Shown here: piece by piece, positions 33,621-43,185 of the stretch
Position numbering within the stretch: position 1 is the stretch's first letter
Layout of the letters: every line of letters begins with the position of its first letter
NCBI GenBank assembly: GCA_037126765.1
Contig: JBBCBC010000056.1
Coordinates: 699,501 to 763,500 of the forward strand
DNA length: 64,000 nt
DNA from: Stenogyne calaminthoides
Lineage: Eukaryota > Streptophyta > Magnoliopsida > Lamiales > Lamiaceae
Direction: 5' to 3'
Notes under the pieces: model-generated
Database searches by the model: none
What the model saw: the letters and a program-made list of their open reading frames with translations, nothing else
What the model was told of the DNA's origin: nothing
Position numbers and translations under genes: made by a program

Positions 33621-35564
33621 TGTTGGGATTATACTGAAAAGTATGCTTTTTACTTTGTATAATCGAAACTGAATTTTCAGACTTATTTACTGAAATAAAT
33701 TGTTTATCACTGATGCTTTAAATATTATCGAATATTACATATATTTACTGCATAACTGTTCAATAATTCGTACGTGTTACATTGTAGTTAATTTAGTGAT
33801 ACCAGATCACAGAAGATTAAATTAACAGTCCCTTGTAACTAAAAGTACGCCATTCACGACCTAGATGGAAATGAACAACCCATCTTGAAAGGTTGAAGTG
33901 TAAGGCTCGGATTGGCTTGTCCTGACCAAGAGATTACACTAGTGCATGACTGATGCACTGAATAGGACCTACAGGAGGACAAATTCTTCAGAACTGAACA
34001 AGGAAGAATTAGACCTCAGTGGTTCGTTATTTCTTAATCTTCGTTCCTTAAATAGGATCACGTGTGGTTGGTAACTATTGCTTTGACTTATCATGGGTAG
34101 AGAATCAACGAGATTCAATACTTTTTATCTTGGGCAATATTATTGGTCACATGTGATTGCTAAGATTTAATACGAAGAATCGTGTGCAAGTACGCTTGTT
34201 TGATTTGCCCCCTTGGGAGGTTCATAAGCTTTATCATACCAAATCTTGCAAGTGGAATTAGTTTCCGGTTTGGATAATAATGTTGAATCGTTCCTTGACC
34301 AAGGACAAAAGATATTAATTAATGGAAAGTTATTTCAGTGGCTTGAATTAATTAATGGGCTAGATAATCTTAAACACGGGAAATAATAACCGGGAGCCAT
34401 ATTGACTGTAATATGAGTTAAGATGGATAGTGCAATATTAATTATGTAGTGGGATTAATTAATATTTATGGGCTTGAATAATATTGTGGCTCAATATTGA
34501 TAATTCAAGATCCATTGGAAGGTCCAATCTTAATTCTCCTAAAGGCCCCCTAAGTAGCCCAACATATAGTCCAATAACTAAAAAAGGTGTTTAAAATAAA
34601 ATAAATATTGTTGCTTATTTTTCCTCATTTATTTCGAAATTTATGGATAAAAGGGGAGAAAGATTTTCTTTGAATTTTGTTATGGAATGAAGATATGTAT
34701 TCTTGGAATACAAGATTATCTCATTAAATTCAAGAAATCTCCCACTTGGTTAATTCATATGTGTTTTTCGAAAAAAATAGAAAATATAGGGCAAGAAAGA
34801 TTTTCTTGATTTTCTTGAAAAGATATTATGGAAGATATGTATTTCTTGAAATACAAGAATATCTCATAAATTCAAGAAGATCCAAATCTTGGAATCTTGA
34901 CCCATAATTTTAAAAATTATCCATAACAAAGAGTAGGTGGGATTTTGTGGAATATTATAATTATGGGAAAAAGAATATAGGAGATATATTCAAGATTTCT
35001 TGGAGATCAAGAAAAGATTTTCCCACATTATTTTTTTGCCAAAATTTCGTCCACCACCCTCTATAAATAGGGGATGAATGTTTCATTCCCAGTAACACAC
35101 AAAAATTGGTTTTTCGGAAAAATATCAGCGTCGATAAAATATCAAATATTTTGAAACGTCGACAGATTGTGGTATTTTCAAAAAATGTCAATTGTGAGTG
35201 TACAATTCCATGTGCGGAAAAATTAGTAAATCCACAAAGGTGGTGCAACATAATTTATTTTTCTTTTGTTAATTGTTCACAAGTGTCCTACCACCGGATA
35301 GTCGAACAAGGATTAAGGGAATACTTGGGAAGTTCTTTTTCGTTAGTCTAATCACCAGATCACGCCATCCCAAGAGGTACGCTTCACGTAAACTCAGAGA
35401 ATTTCGCAGATGTAGGATTTACGTGAATTAATTATATGCATGATATGTTGTTGGATTATTATTTGAATTAATATAGGATTAATTCATGCTAGTAATAATT
35501 ACAAGAATTAAATTTGTATTTAAATATTCACCCCGAATAGATCTGTGCAACTTATTCCCCAACA
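33621..35564 (+). repeat. copia-D 3' LTR, hybrid with copia-E sequence
   Basis: A 1944-bp LTR with the TATA box at 35062-35069. Its first part carries copia-E variants (TACTGAAAAG, taatcgaaactgaattttcag, cataactgttcaata) that differ from the copia-D left LTR. From about 34745 to 34800 it has the E-type block ttaattcatatgtgtttttc in place of the D-type sequence. Beyond about 34810 it follows the copia-D left LTR. Over about 1 kb it is nearly identical, inverted, to 32340-33369. Confidence 0.88.
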
Positions 35565-35569
35565 CATAC

Positions 35570-35740
35570 ATCGGTGTGAACGATCTCCAACACTTCTTTA
35601 GCTCTAAGCCCTTGGCTCCAAATGCCCTCTTGGTCATCTTTCCCTCTAAGCACGATTCACAAGTTGGAAATAGTTCAATCAAGAGAGACTCCAATGAACC
35701 ATCTTGGACCAACCTTTAGATCTTTTTCGGGTTAATGTGA
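35570..35740 (-). pseudogene. copia-C integrase N-terminal part
   Basis: This is the other side of the copia-D insertion. In minus sense it carries VQDGSLESLLIE, CESCLEGKMTKRAFGAK and the start of the integrase core, continuing to HTDV at the insertion point. A short indel disrupts the NRAKEVLEIVH stretch. 35741-36180 is frameshifted pre-integrase and protease sequence with no long ORF. Confidence 0.75.
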
Positions 35741-36180
35741 CCAAATCTTAAGTGCCAAAGAAGTGTCTCGTTCACATTAGTCGAACGCTTCCTTTTACTT
35801 GAAACAGTAGATGTGTTATAGGATGCATTCTGTGAGTGATGTGCACAGTTAATAATATAGAGATTGTTCCGTAAAGTTCCATGACAGATAACCATATCGT
35901 TACGAAAAACAGTAACATGTTTATTAAAACGAACAGAATATCCATCAACAAATAGTTTTGAAATAGAAATTAGGTTTTTGCGAAAAATAGGAACATAAAG
36001 AACATCTCTTTAAATTAAACTCTTGTCTTCAAAAGACATGTGCACGTCTCCCACTGCTTCAGCTGCCACTCTAGTGGCATCGCCTAGCGTGACGAGGATC
36101 TCTCTCCCACTAAGTTGTCAGGTCCGCTTGAACCCCTGTAATGTGAAACAAACATGATCAGTGGACCCCGTATCCATTAC

Positions 36181-37077
36181 CTATGAATGGGTAGCATACG
36201 CCGCTAAGCAAGTTTCAACAACTAGTGCGTGAGAATTACCTTTCTTTCCATTCCGCTTGGGTTTGGAACAGGCTGACCTCCAATGTCCTTTTTCACCGCA
36301 GTTAAAACACTTTCCCTTTGGTTTCTTCTGGATACTTAACCAACTGACTGCCTTACCTTTACCTTTCTTAGTAGGAGCTCTGCTTTGCTTCCGACTGTTC
36401 ATCTTCACTATGATCTTGCCTTCCACTGGCCTAGATCTTGAAAGAAGTTTCTTAGTCACCAAAGCTTCATCTTCTTGTCCCAAATGTTTCTCAATTGTCT
36501 CCAAGACCTCTTGTAGAGTATCCATAGTGAACATGTGATCGCTCATCACAAAACTACAGAAAAACTCATTAAACCATCTTGGAAGAGTTAGGAACAAGAA
36601 TTCGTTTTGAGCCCCATCATCATACTTGGCACCAAGGTAAGCAAGTTTTTCAAAATGGCGCCTGACTTTGAGAACATGATCCCTTACAGGTGTTCCCTCC
36701 GTCATCTTTAGCCTAGCCACGCCATCACGATGAAACTGTTCGGTCATGCAGTTTTCTGTTGAAAACATTTCCTCAAGACTCTGCATGATCTCCGCAGCTG
36801 ATTCAACATCCTCATGAATGTGTTTTAAATCATCAGACAATGAAGTCAAGATTATACACTTCATTGATTTGTTGGCCTGCTCCCGGATTTCATACAAAGA
36901 TCTCTCCACATTAGATGACCCTTCAGTAAGTTTTTCAGGTTTAGATCCGCCAAGAACCCAATGTTGTGGTTGTGCAGTGAGGACAAATTTCATATTTCTT
37001 TTCCAAGTTACATAGTTTTCTCCAGTAAGTTGATGTTCTTTGAGCATATATTTTAGTGGATTAAAAGGTTGTGACAT
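36181..37077 (-). CDS. copia-C gag, intact-looking capsid with CCHC zinc knuckle
   Basis: An uninterrupted frame of ~299 codons starts at the conserved MSQPFNPL (ATG at 37077; the frame extends upstream to 37161 with no supporting conservation). It contains the capsid region of copia gag and, near its end, the zinc knuckle CFNCGEKGHWRSAC (C-x2-C-x4-H-x4-C, all four ligands present), then a basic KPKRNGKKGN tail. It ends at a TAG that replaces the Trp before the protease VMDTGSTDHVC motif, so protease is no longer translated in frame. Capsid residues differ clearly from copia-B2 and -E gag (for example HWVLGGSKPEKLTEG against NWVLTTPKPDKPSDE), indicating a second gag subfamily with the same LTR type. 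This is the best preserved gag in the window. Confidence 0.8.
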   Translation of the reverse strand: MSQPFNPLKYMLKEHQLTGENYVTWKRNMKFVLTAQPQHWVLGGSKPEKLTEGSSNVERSLYEIREQANKSMKCIILTSLSDDLKHIHEDVESAAEIMQSLEEMFSTENCMTEQFHRDGVARLKMTEGTPVRDHVLKVRRHFEKLAYLGAKYDDGAQNEFLFLTLPRWFNEFFCSFVMSDHMFTMDTLQEVLETIEKHLGQEDEALVTKKLLSRSRPVEGKIIVKMNSRKQSRAPTKKGKGKAVSWLSIQKKPKGKCFNCGEKGHWRSACSKPKRNGKKGNSHALVVETCLAAYATHS

Positions 37078-37752
37078 GATGATACTGAAAATAAACATAC
37101 ATCTTGTGTCAATATCCAGATCAACACAAAGAAAATCACATAATTCGATCACATGATTCATATTGAAATCTCAAAAAAAATATGAACATGCATCAGCTAA
37201 CATCTCAAAACAGTTTTAAATGAGCCTCTTGGGAGGGTCATCATTTAAATCACATTCAAGCAGGTTACAAACAAGAAAAGTTACAAACCTTTAATTAAAA
37301 GAAAATTAATTAATAGTTGGCTCCCACTTGACCAATACAAATTGACAGGGACTTCGGCGAAGTATATGCATATCAATTTTGTACCTAAGTAATAACCATG
37401 ATTAAATACAAAATTACTACTTCATTTTGATCGAGCCTCTTGGGAGGGTCATCGTCGCCACTAGTAATAATTCACAATCATCCTTTTGAGAATTTATTCG
37501 TGTGAAAGCTTTCTTTTGGCCGGCCCTTTGGGGAATTTCTCCAAAAGATTTCACAAATAAATAAATCATGGAGGTCAAAATTAATTCGATTCAAAACCGA
37601 ATTAATTGTTTAAAACATACTTAGTAATTTTTGAATTTGAGATTTTTCGTTGGGCAATTCTCATGCAAACACATTTAAACAAATTAAATAAAGCATAAGA
37701 AAATACAACAATAAATCAAGCAAAGCAGAAAATAAACATATTGGGCACAAAA

Positions 37753-38475
37753 TATCCAACTGTCATGGTTTGATTTTTCTTGGCTTGATTTTGAAGAAAC
37801 GCCATCTTGAATTTCTCCCACACGTTCGTCTCGAAAAGAACTCTATCTCGAAACGCCACGCCAAGTAGCTCGCGGGATGATGCCAAGATCCGGCCGCCCC
37901 CGACGGCGACGGCAACCCCGGCCCGCAATACAATATCGCCCATCGGTGCTTAGCGACCTCGGCGAGCATCGCCCACGCCACCCCCCTAAGCAGCCTCGTG
38001 CGAGCATCTCGCCGCGGCCCCGGGCAGAGCTCAGCGCCGGTATTGGTAGGTGCAGCGTACCCGCGCGCACGCACTTTGCCACCTCGCCTCGGCCGCCCGC
38101 CTGCCGCCCGCTCGCGCCACGGTGCCGCGCGCGCCCATGCGCTCCGCCCGTCTTGCCGCCCGCGCGTCCAGGCCGACCCTTTGGCCGCGTGCGCCATGCC
38201 CGTGTGCCTCCCTTGCACGTTTCCGCGATGCATGTGTCCTTGTGCGATTCGGGTCCCTTTCAACTCCCCGTTTTCGTCTTCGTCTTGATCGGGTTCTGAT
38301 TTATTTAACGAAAATAAATACACCTTAAATCTAGACTAGTCTATTACATTGAACAAATCAAATAGCCTAATCTACTCGTGGATTTTCTCACGAGAAAAAT
38401 AAATTCGAACGGTCGAATTAAAACCATTCATACGAATGAAAAATAAAACACATTAAATACCATGACAATTGGATA
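37753..38475 (-). other. copia-C leader: GC-rich block in an inverted repeat
   Basis: The arms are TATCCAACTGTCATGG (37753-37768) and CCATGACAATTGGATA (38460-38475), with one mismatch between them. The block at 37790-38290 is very GC-rich and open in several frames on both strands, including a 186-codon minus frame and a 140-codon plus frame. These have no recognisable domain and are not shared with sister copies. 37078-37750 is AT-rich leader with no gene. Confidence 0.72.
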
Positions 38476-38571
38476 CCTGCAAAACAGATCTAACAATTCT
38501 ACTATCCAATTTTCAATAAAATTTAATGTCCAACATAATTTAAATAATAATTTAAATACAAAGCTCAAAAT

Positions 38572-38589
38572 CGAGGCTCTTATACCAGT
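38572..38589 (-). other. copia-C primer-binding site
   Basis: In minus sense ACTGGTATAAGAGCCTCG abuts the LTR boundary at 38590. It is one base off the usual initiator-tRNA-Met complement. Confidence 0.78.
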
Positions 38590-40277
38590 TGTTGGGAAAT
38601 TAGGGGTGCCCGGATCTTTTCGAGGTGAATTTAAATACATATTTAAATTAATTAATCAATTACTGACATGAATTATTCCTAAATCAATTCAACATAATAA
38701 TTAATAAGCAAATAAACAACATGCGTACACATAATCCACGTAAATCCTAAGCATGCGGAATCTAGGAGTTACGAGATTACATACCTCTTGTAGAGACAAC
38801 CGTTGAGACGATGGATCTACCCAAAGTGCCTTCTCAAATATGTCCCAAGTCCACAAACGTAATCCGGTGGGAGGATTGTCAACGAACGATTTTAATTTAA
38901 AGGAGAAAATAAAATTATTTACCACCACCTTTGTGGATTTCTAATTTTTCCAACACATGGAATTGCATTGGGGATGAAAAATTCATCCCCTATTTATAGG
39001 ACTAGGGGGGATGAAAATTTGGGCATTATTGGGCATTGGAAAATTTCTTTGCTTCTTCCTCAAGACATAATCTAGAATATATCCAACAAAATATCTCCCT
39101 CCTTTCTTGTCCATTATTTTCGAAAATATCATATAAAATAGGAAGAAATAAGATCTTTTTCCTTTCTTGAATTTATGGGATAAACTTGTATCTCAAGAAT
39201 ACTTATTCCATAAGATCTTTCCAAGAAAATCAAGAAAAAATCTCTTATCTCTCCTACTCATATTTTTCGAAAATAATTAGGAAAAATAGGCAAAATATTT
39301 TCTTCTCCTTTTCATTAATTGGACTTTAATTTTGGCTATTTGAGGGGCCTTTAGGAGAATTAAGATTGGACCTCCAATGGGCTATGAAGCTTTAATATTT
39401 AGCCAAAATATTATCCAAGCCCATTAATATTAATTTACTCCACTATAAAATTAATATTGAATTATCCATCTTAACCCACATTACGACTTCACAATAATAT
39501 GGCTCCCGGTCATTATTTCTCGCGTTTAAGATTATCTTAGTCCATTAATTAATTAAGCCACTGAACAGACTTTATATTAATTAATATCTTTGTCCTTGGA
39601 GTAAAGACAGCTCAATATTAATATCCATACCGGAAATAAATTTCCACTTGCAAGATTTGGTATGATAAAGATTCTGAGCCCACCAAGGGGACAAATCAAG
39701 CAAGCCGTACTTGTACGCGATTCTCCGTATTAAATCTTAGGAATCGTCATGTAATTAATAATATTGCCCAAGATACAAGGTATCGAATCGCGTAGATTCT
39801 CTTTCCATTATAAGTCAAAGCAATAGTTATTAATTTCACACGATCCTATTTAAGGGACGGAGATTAAGAAATAACGAACCACTGAGGTCTAATTCTTGTA
39901 TATTCAGTACCGAAGAATTTATCCTCCTGTAGGTCCTTTTCAGCGCATTATAATGCACTAGTTTAATCTCTTGGTCAAGACAAGTAAATCTGAGCCTTAC
40001 ACTTCAACCTTTCATGATGGATTGTTCATTTCCATCTGGGTTGTGAATTTGTACTTAGTCACGAGGAACTGTTAATTTGATCTTCTGTGATCTGGTATCA
40101 CCAAATTAACTACAATGTAACACGTACTGCCTTATCGAACGGGTATGCAGTAAATATATATAACATTCATTCATATTTAATGCAACAAGTGATAAATAAT
40201 TTATTTCAGTAAAATAAATAAGAAATTCAGTTTGGTTATACAAAGTAAAAAGCATATTTTTCAGTATAACCCCAACA
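38590..40277 (-). repeat. copia-C 5' LTR
   Basis: A 1688-bp partner of 13949-15664, starting tgttgggaaattagg and ending cagtataaccccaaca. A short gap relative to the left LTR occurs near 39080. The right flank gcacg completes the target-site duplication. Confidence 0.92.
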
Positions 40278-41226
40278 GCACGTTCTCCAGATGATGGTTC
40301 ACCTCAACAAGCTTGAGATTCTTGGTGCCGAATATGATCTCGAGACCCAAATCGATTTCATACTCCATTCTCTACCGAAAAGTTTTGAGCAGTTCAGGCT
40401 GAATTACCAAATGAACAATTAAAAGTTCACATTGCCTGATCTGCTGCAAGATTTGGTCTCAGCTGAGGCGATAATGGGGCAACAGAATTAGGCCTTGGTG
40501 GCAAACGGTCCTTCTTCTTCTTCTAGGCCAAGGGGTGGTAAGAATAAAAAGAAGGTAAAAGGCCAAAGCCAAGGGAACTCAAGCGTTTCCAAGGGAAAAG
40601 ATAAGGTGAAGTAAGGGGGAGGACTCAAGAAGCCAGTTAAGGGGAAATGTTTTAACTGCGGTGAGAGAGGACGTCATTGGAGGTCGGCCTGTTCCAAGGC
40701 TAAACGGGCTGGAAAGAAAGGTAATTTTCGCGCACTAGGTGTTGAAACTTGTTTAGCGACGTATGCTTCCCATTCATGGGTAGTGGATACGGCAGCCACT
40801 GATCATGTTTGTTTCACTTTACAGGGGTTCAAGCGGACCCGATAACTTAGTGGGAGTGAGATCCTCATCACACTGGGCGATGTTACGAGGGTAGCAGCTG
40901 AAGCAGTGGGAGAAGTGCACCTATCTTTTGAAGATAGAGTTTTAATTTTAAGAGATGTTCTTTACTTTCCAAGTTTTAGGAAGAATTTAATTTCAGTTTC
41001 CAAACTCTTTTATGATGGATATTCGGTTACTTTTAATAAAGTTGTTACCAGTGCTCAAAATGATGAGTTTATCTGTCATGGAACGTTGTTGAACAATCTC
41101 TATACAATTAATTGTGCACACCACTCACGAAATGCATCCTATAACACATCGACTATTTCAAGTAATAAAAGGACACGTTCAGCAGACATGAACGAAACAC
41201 TTCTATGGCATCTAAGACTAGGTCAT
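40278..41226 (+). pseudogene. copia-B2 gag C-terminus, protease and pre-integrase
   Basis: The sequence resumes from 13948 after the gcacg duplication. It gives LQMMVHLNKLEILGAEYDLETQ, then stops at 40421 and 40489, the zinc knuckle CFNCGERGRHWRSAC with one extra residue, and the protease site HSWVVDTAATDHVC, where the catalytic Gly of DTG is Ala. The open frame 40906-41226 carries EVHLSFEDRVLILRDVLYFP and NLISVSKLF, ending in LLWHLRLGH at the Sirevirus insertion. Target site gtcat is at 41222-41226. Confidence 0.8.
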
Positions 41227-43165
41227 TGTTGGTCCCGGTGAAAACGAGTCTTACACGTGTATGGGGGGGGGAATACACGTGTTCAGTGATTTTAAAACTT
41301 TTTCTTCGAGGTCACTTGGGTCGATAATCTCGAAGATAGGGTTCGAGAAGCACAGATCGCTCTCGAGTCAAAGTCTCATCGAGACGGTGATGATCGAAGT
41401 GCTTTCAGATACCTCGAGATAATCCCAATTTGAATCACGAGTGTCGAGAGATCTGAGTTGCTTGGATCGGATAACTAACTTCTTGAATCCTTAGAAGAGA
41501 ATTAGGTTTGATAACTATCTGTTCTAGCTACTCGATCGTCTTGGAATGGTTGGCCCTTAGATTATACTCGTTTTAAGCTTTCTTTGAAAAACCTTCCCTT
41601 TATGAAATAGTGATTAATTTGTGATTCACTTATGCAACCCGATTGGATTGATTCCAACTGAATATCGATTGAAAAGTATGCTTTCAAAATCGGTCAATGC
41701 AACGGATAAGCAAAGATAAGGAAAGCAATAAAGAACACAAAGCAATTATAGTGGTTCGGAGACTCAAGCTCCTCGTCCACTCTCTCCGACTCTTGAGGAG
41801 AAATTCACTATCAACCGAGCTTTTCGACTACCTCGTAGTTTACTTACTCAACTCGTACGAGTTTTCGACTACTCCCGTGGTTTACTTACTCAACCCGACC
41901 TTGAGTTTTACGACTACCTCCGTAGTTTACTTACTCAATCACACACAAGCTTTTCGGACTACCTCTGTAGCTTACTAACTTCTCCTCTAGAGTTTTTTCG
42001 ACTACTCGCGTAGTTTACTAACTCTTTACAACTCTACTCACCAACAAACACACTCCAACTACCTTCTCAAGGGTTTGGGGTTTCTTGGTTGGTTTCCAAC
42101 TAGGATGAGATATCCTTTACAATGAAGCACAATGCAAAGGTTTAGGATATCTCGACTAAGCTTTGGATAAATCTTATCAAGCTAGGCTTAGTAAAGTGAG
42201 CTCTCTTCAATATAGAGCACTTGGGAAATTCAAGGTATTTTTGAGTGCTTTAACTTTTGCAAGAATAAGTTTGAGTTCTTGAGTTGCGTATAAATTTCCC
42301 GTAACCTTACAATGTAGAGGGTCACCAGTATTTATAGGCATACACCAAGGTTACTCTTGAAAACTATCCGTTGGAGAGATAACTTCGTGAGTTCCCTCTT
42401 ATGGTGTGTGAAACGGCTATATTTAGGGTCTGAAACTCCCTAACACTTTCTAGGCAATAGTCTTTCATGTAGCCGGTCTTCACTTTTTTGCGATCTGGAA
42501 CTTTTCGTACATCGACATCTTTTTTTGACTTCATCCTTTGATCGATGTCGGTATAGTCTGATGTCGTCTTCCTCTTTTTGACTTTTGTCTTGATTAAAAG
42601 GTAGACACCTTCAAGCGGCTCTTTTGGTTACAAACTCGAGTTTGATATAACCTTAACAACACTTGACTTAGTTCTTTTTATGCGCATTTGAATGTCTTGG
42701 CAATATCTATCTTTCTAAGGCATTGCGTTTCTCTCAGTATTGCATCCTTCAGATAGATATATTCAGTGCCTCGGATCATTCAGGTTCATCTTGAGCTTCG
42801 ATGACATTCTTGAGTCTTGATAATTTTGCGTGCTTCGATATTCTTGATCTTGATTTCTCGATCTTGATCTTGCGTCTTGAGTCTTGAGTCTTGAGTCTTG
42901 AGGTTTTTTCGAGTCTTGATTTATTTTGATTTGATATCTTGAGTCTTTTATGTTGAGTCTTGGTTCTCGGTTTCATCTTGAATCTTGAGTCCTCGAGAAC
43001 CTATCTGAACTATATCTGCGACTATACATTTTGCGAGATAACATCCCGAATACTCTAATAAGCGAATCGACTCAACTATCAAGATCATTCTGAACATGTC
43101 ATACTTAGGGGTTTTGGGATCTTAATCAAAATCATATAATCTTTTATTAAATTCATCTCCCAACA
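41227..43165 (-). repeat. Sirevirus 3' LTR
   Basis: A 1939-bp LTR, tgttggtcccggtgaaaac to aaattcatctcccaaca. It contains a tandem stretch at 41820-42000 with units of ~40-55 bp built on 'ttttcgactac...gtagtttacttactcaac', and a ctt gag/tct run at 42830-42960. There is no gene. Confidence 0.9.
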
Positions 43166-43185
43166 ATTTCCCCCTTTTTGATGAT
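43166..43185 (-). other. Sirevirus polypurine tract
   Basis: On the plus strand atttccccctttttgatgat directly follows the LTR. In element sense this is ATCATCAAAAAGGGGGAAAT, the typical Sirevirus tract. Confidence 0.85.

Larger units (their letters stand above)
18196..35564 (+). mobile_element. copia-D: Ty1/copia element inserted in copia-C integrase
   Basis: LTRs at 18196-20138 and 33621-35564 are flanked by catac (18191-18195 and 35565-35569). In plus sense it has primer-binding site, GC-rich leader, degenerate gag, zinc knuckle, protease, integrase and RT up to 24353, where copia-E is inserted. The remaining RT appears in reverse orientation at 33370-33620. The rest of RT, RNase H and the polypurine tract are missing. 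The right LTR is a D/E hybrid. This fits an inversion between the copia-D right LTR and the oppositely oriented copia-E right LTR, followed by a deletion. Confidence 0.88.
13949..40277 (-). mobile_element. copia-C: Ty1/copia element inserted in copia-B2 gag
   Basis: LTRs at 13949-15664 and 38590-40277 are flanked by gcacg direct repeats (13944-13948 and 40278-40282). In minus sense it holds primer-binding site (38572-38589), GC-rich leader, gag, protease, integrase, RT, RNase H and polypurine tract (15665-15680). Copia-D is inserted in its integrase (18196-35564). Removing that insert leaves an element of about 9 kb. Gag and much of RT and RNase H remain open, so it decayed less than copia-A. 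Confidence 0.9.

Noticed and set aside
37763..38323. A 186-codon minus ORF, with long plus ORFs overlapping it, as a protein-coding gene
   Set aside because: It lies in the GC-rich leader of copia-C, where stops are rare on both strands. Composition is Arg/Ala/Pro-rich with no domain, and the frame is not conserved in the same block of copia-A, -B2, -D or -E.
41820..42000. A CRISPR-like or regulatory repeat array in the Sirevirus LTR
   Set aside because: The short gtagtttacttactcaac repeats have irregular spacing, are present in both LTRs, and the genome is a plant; they are internal LTR repeats.
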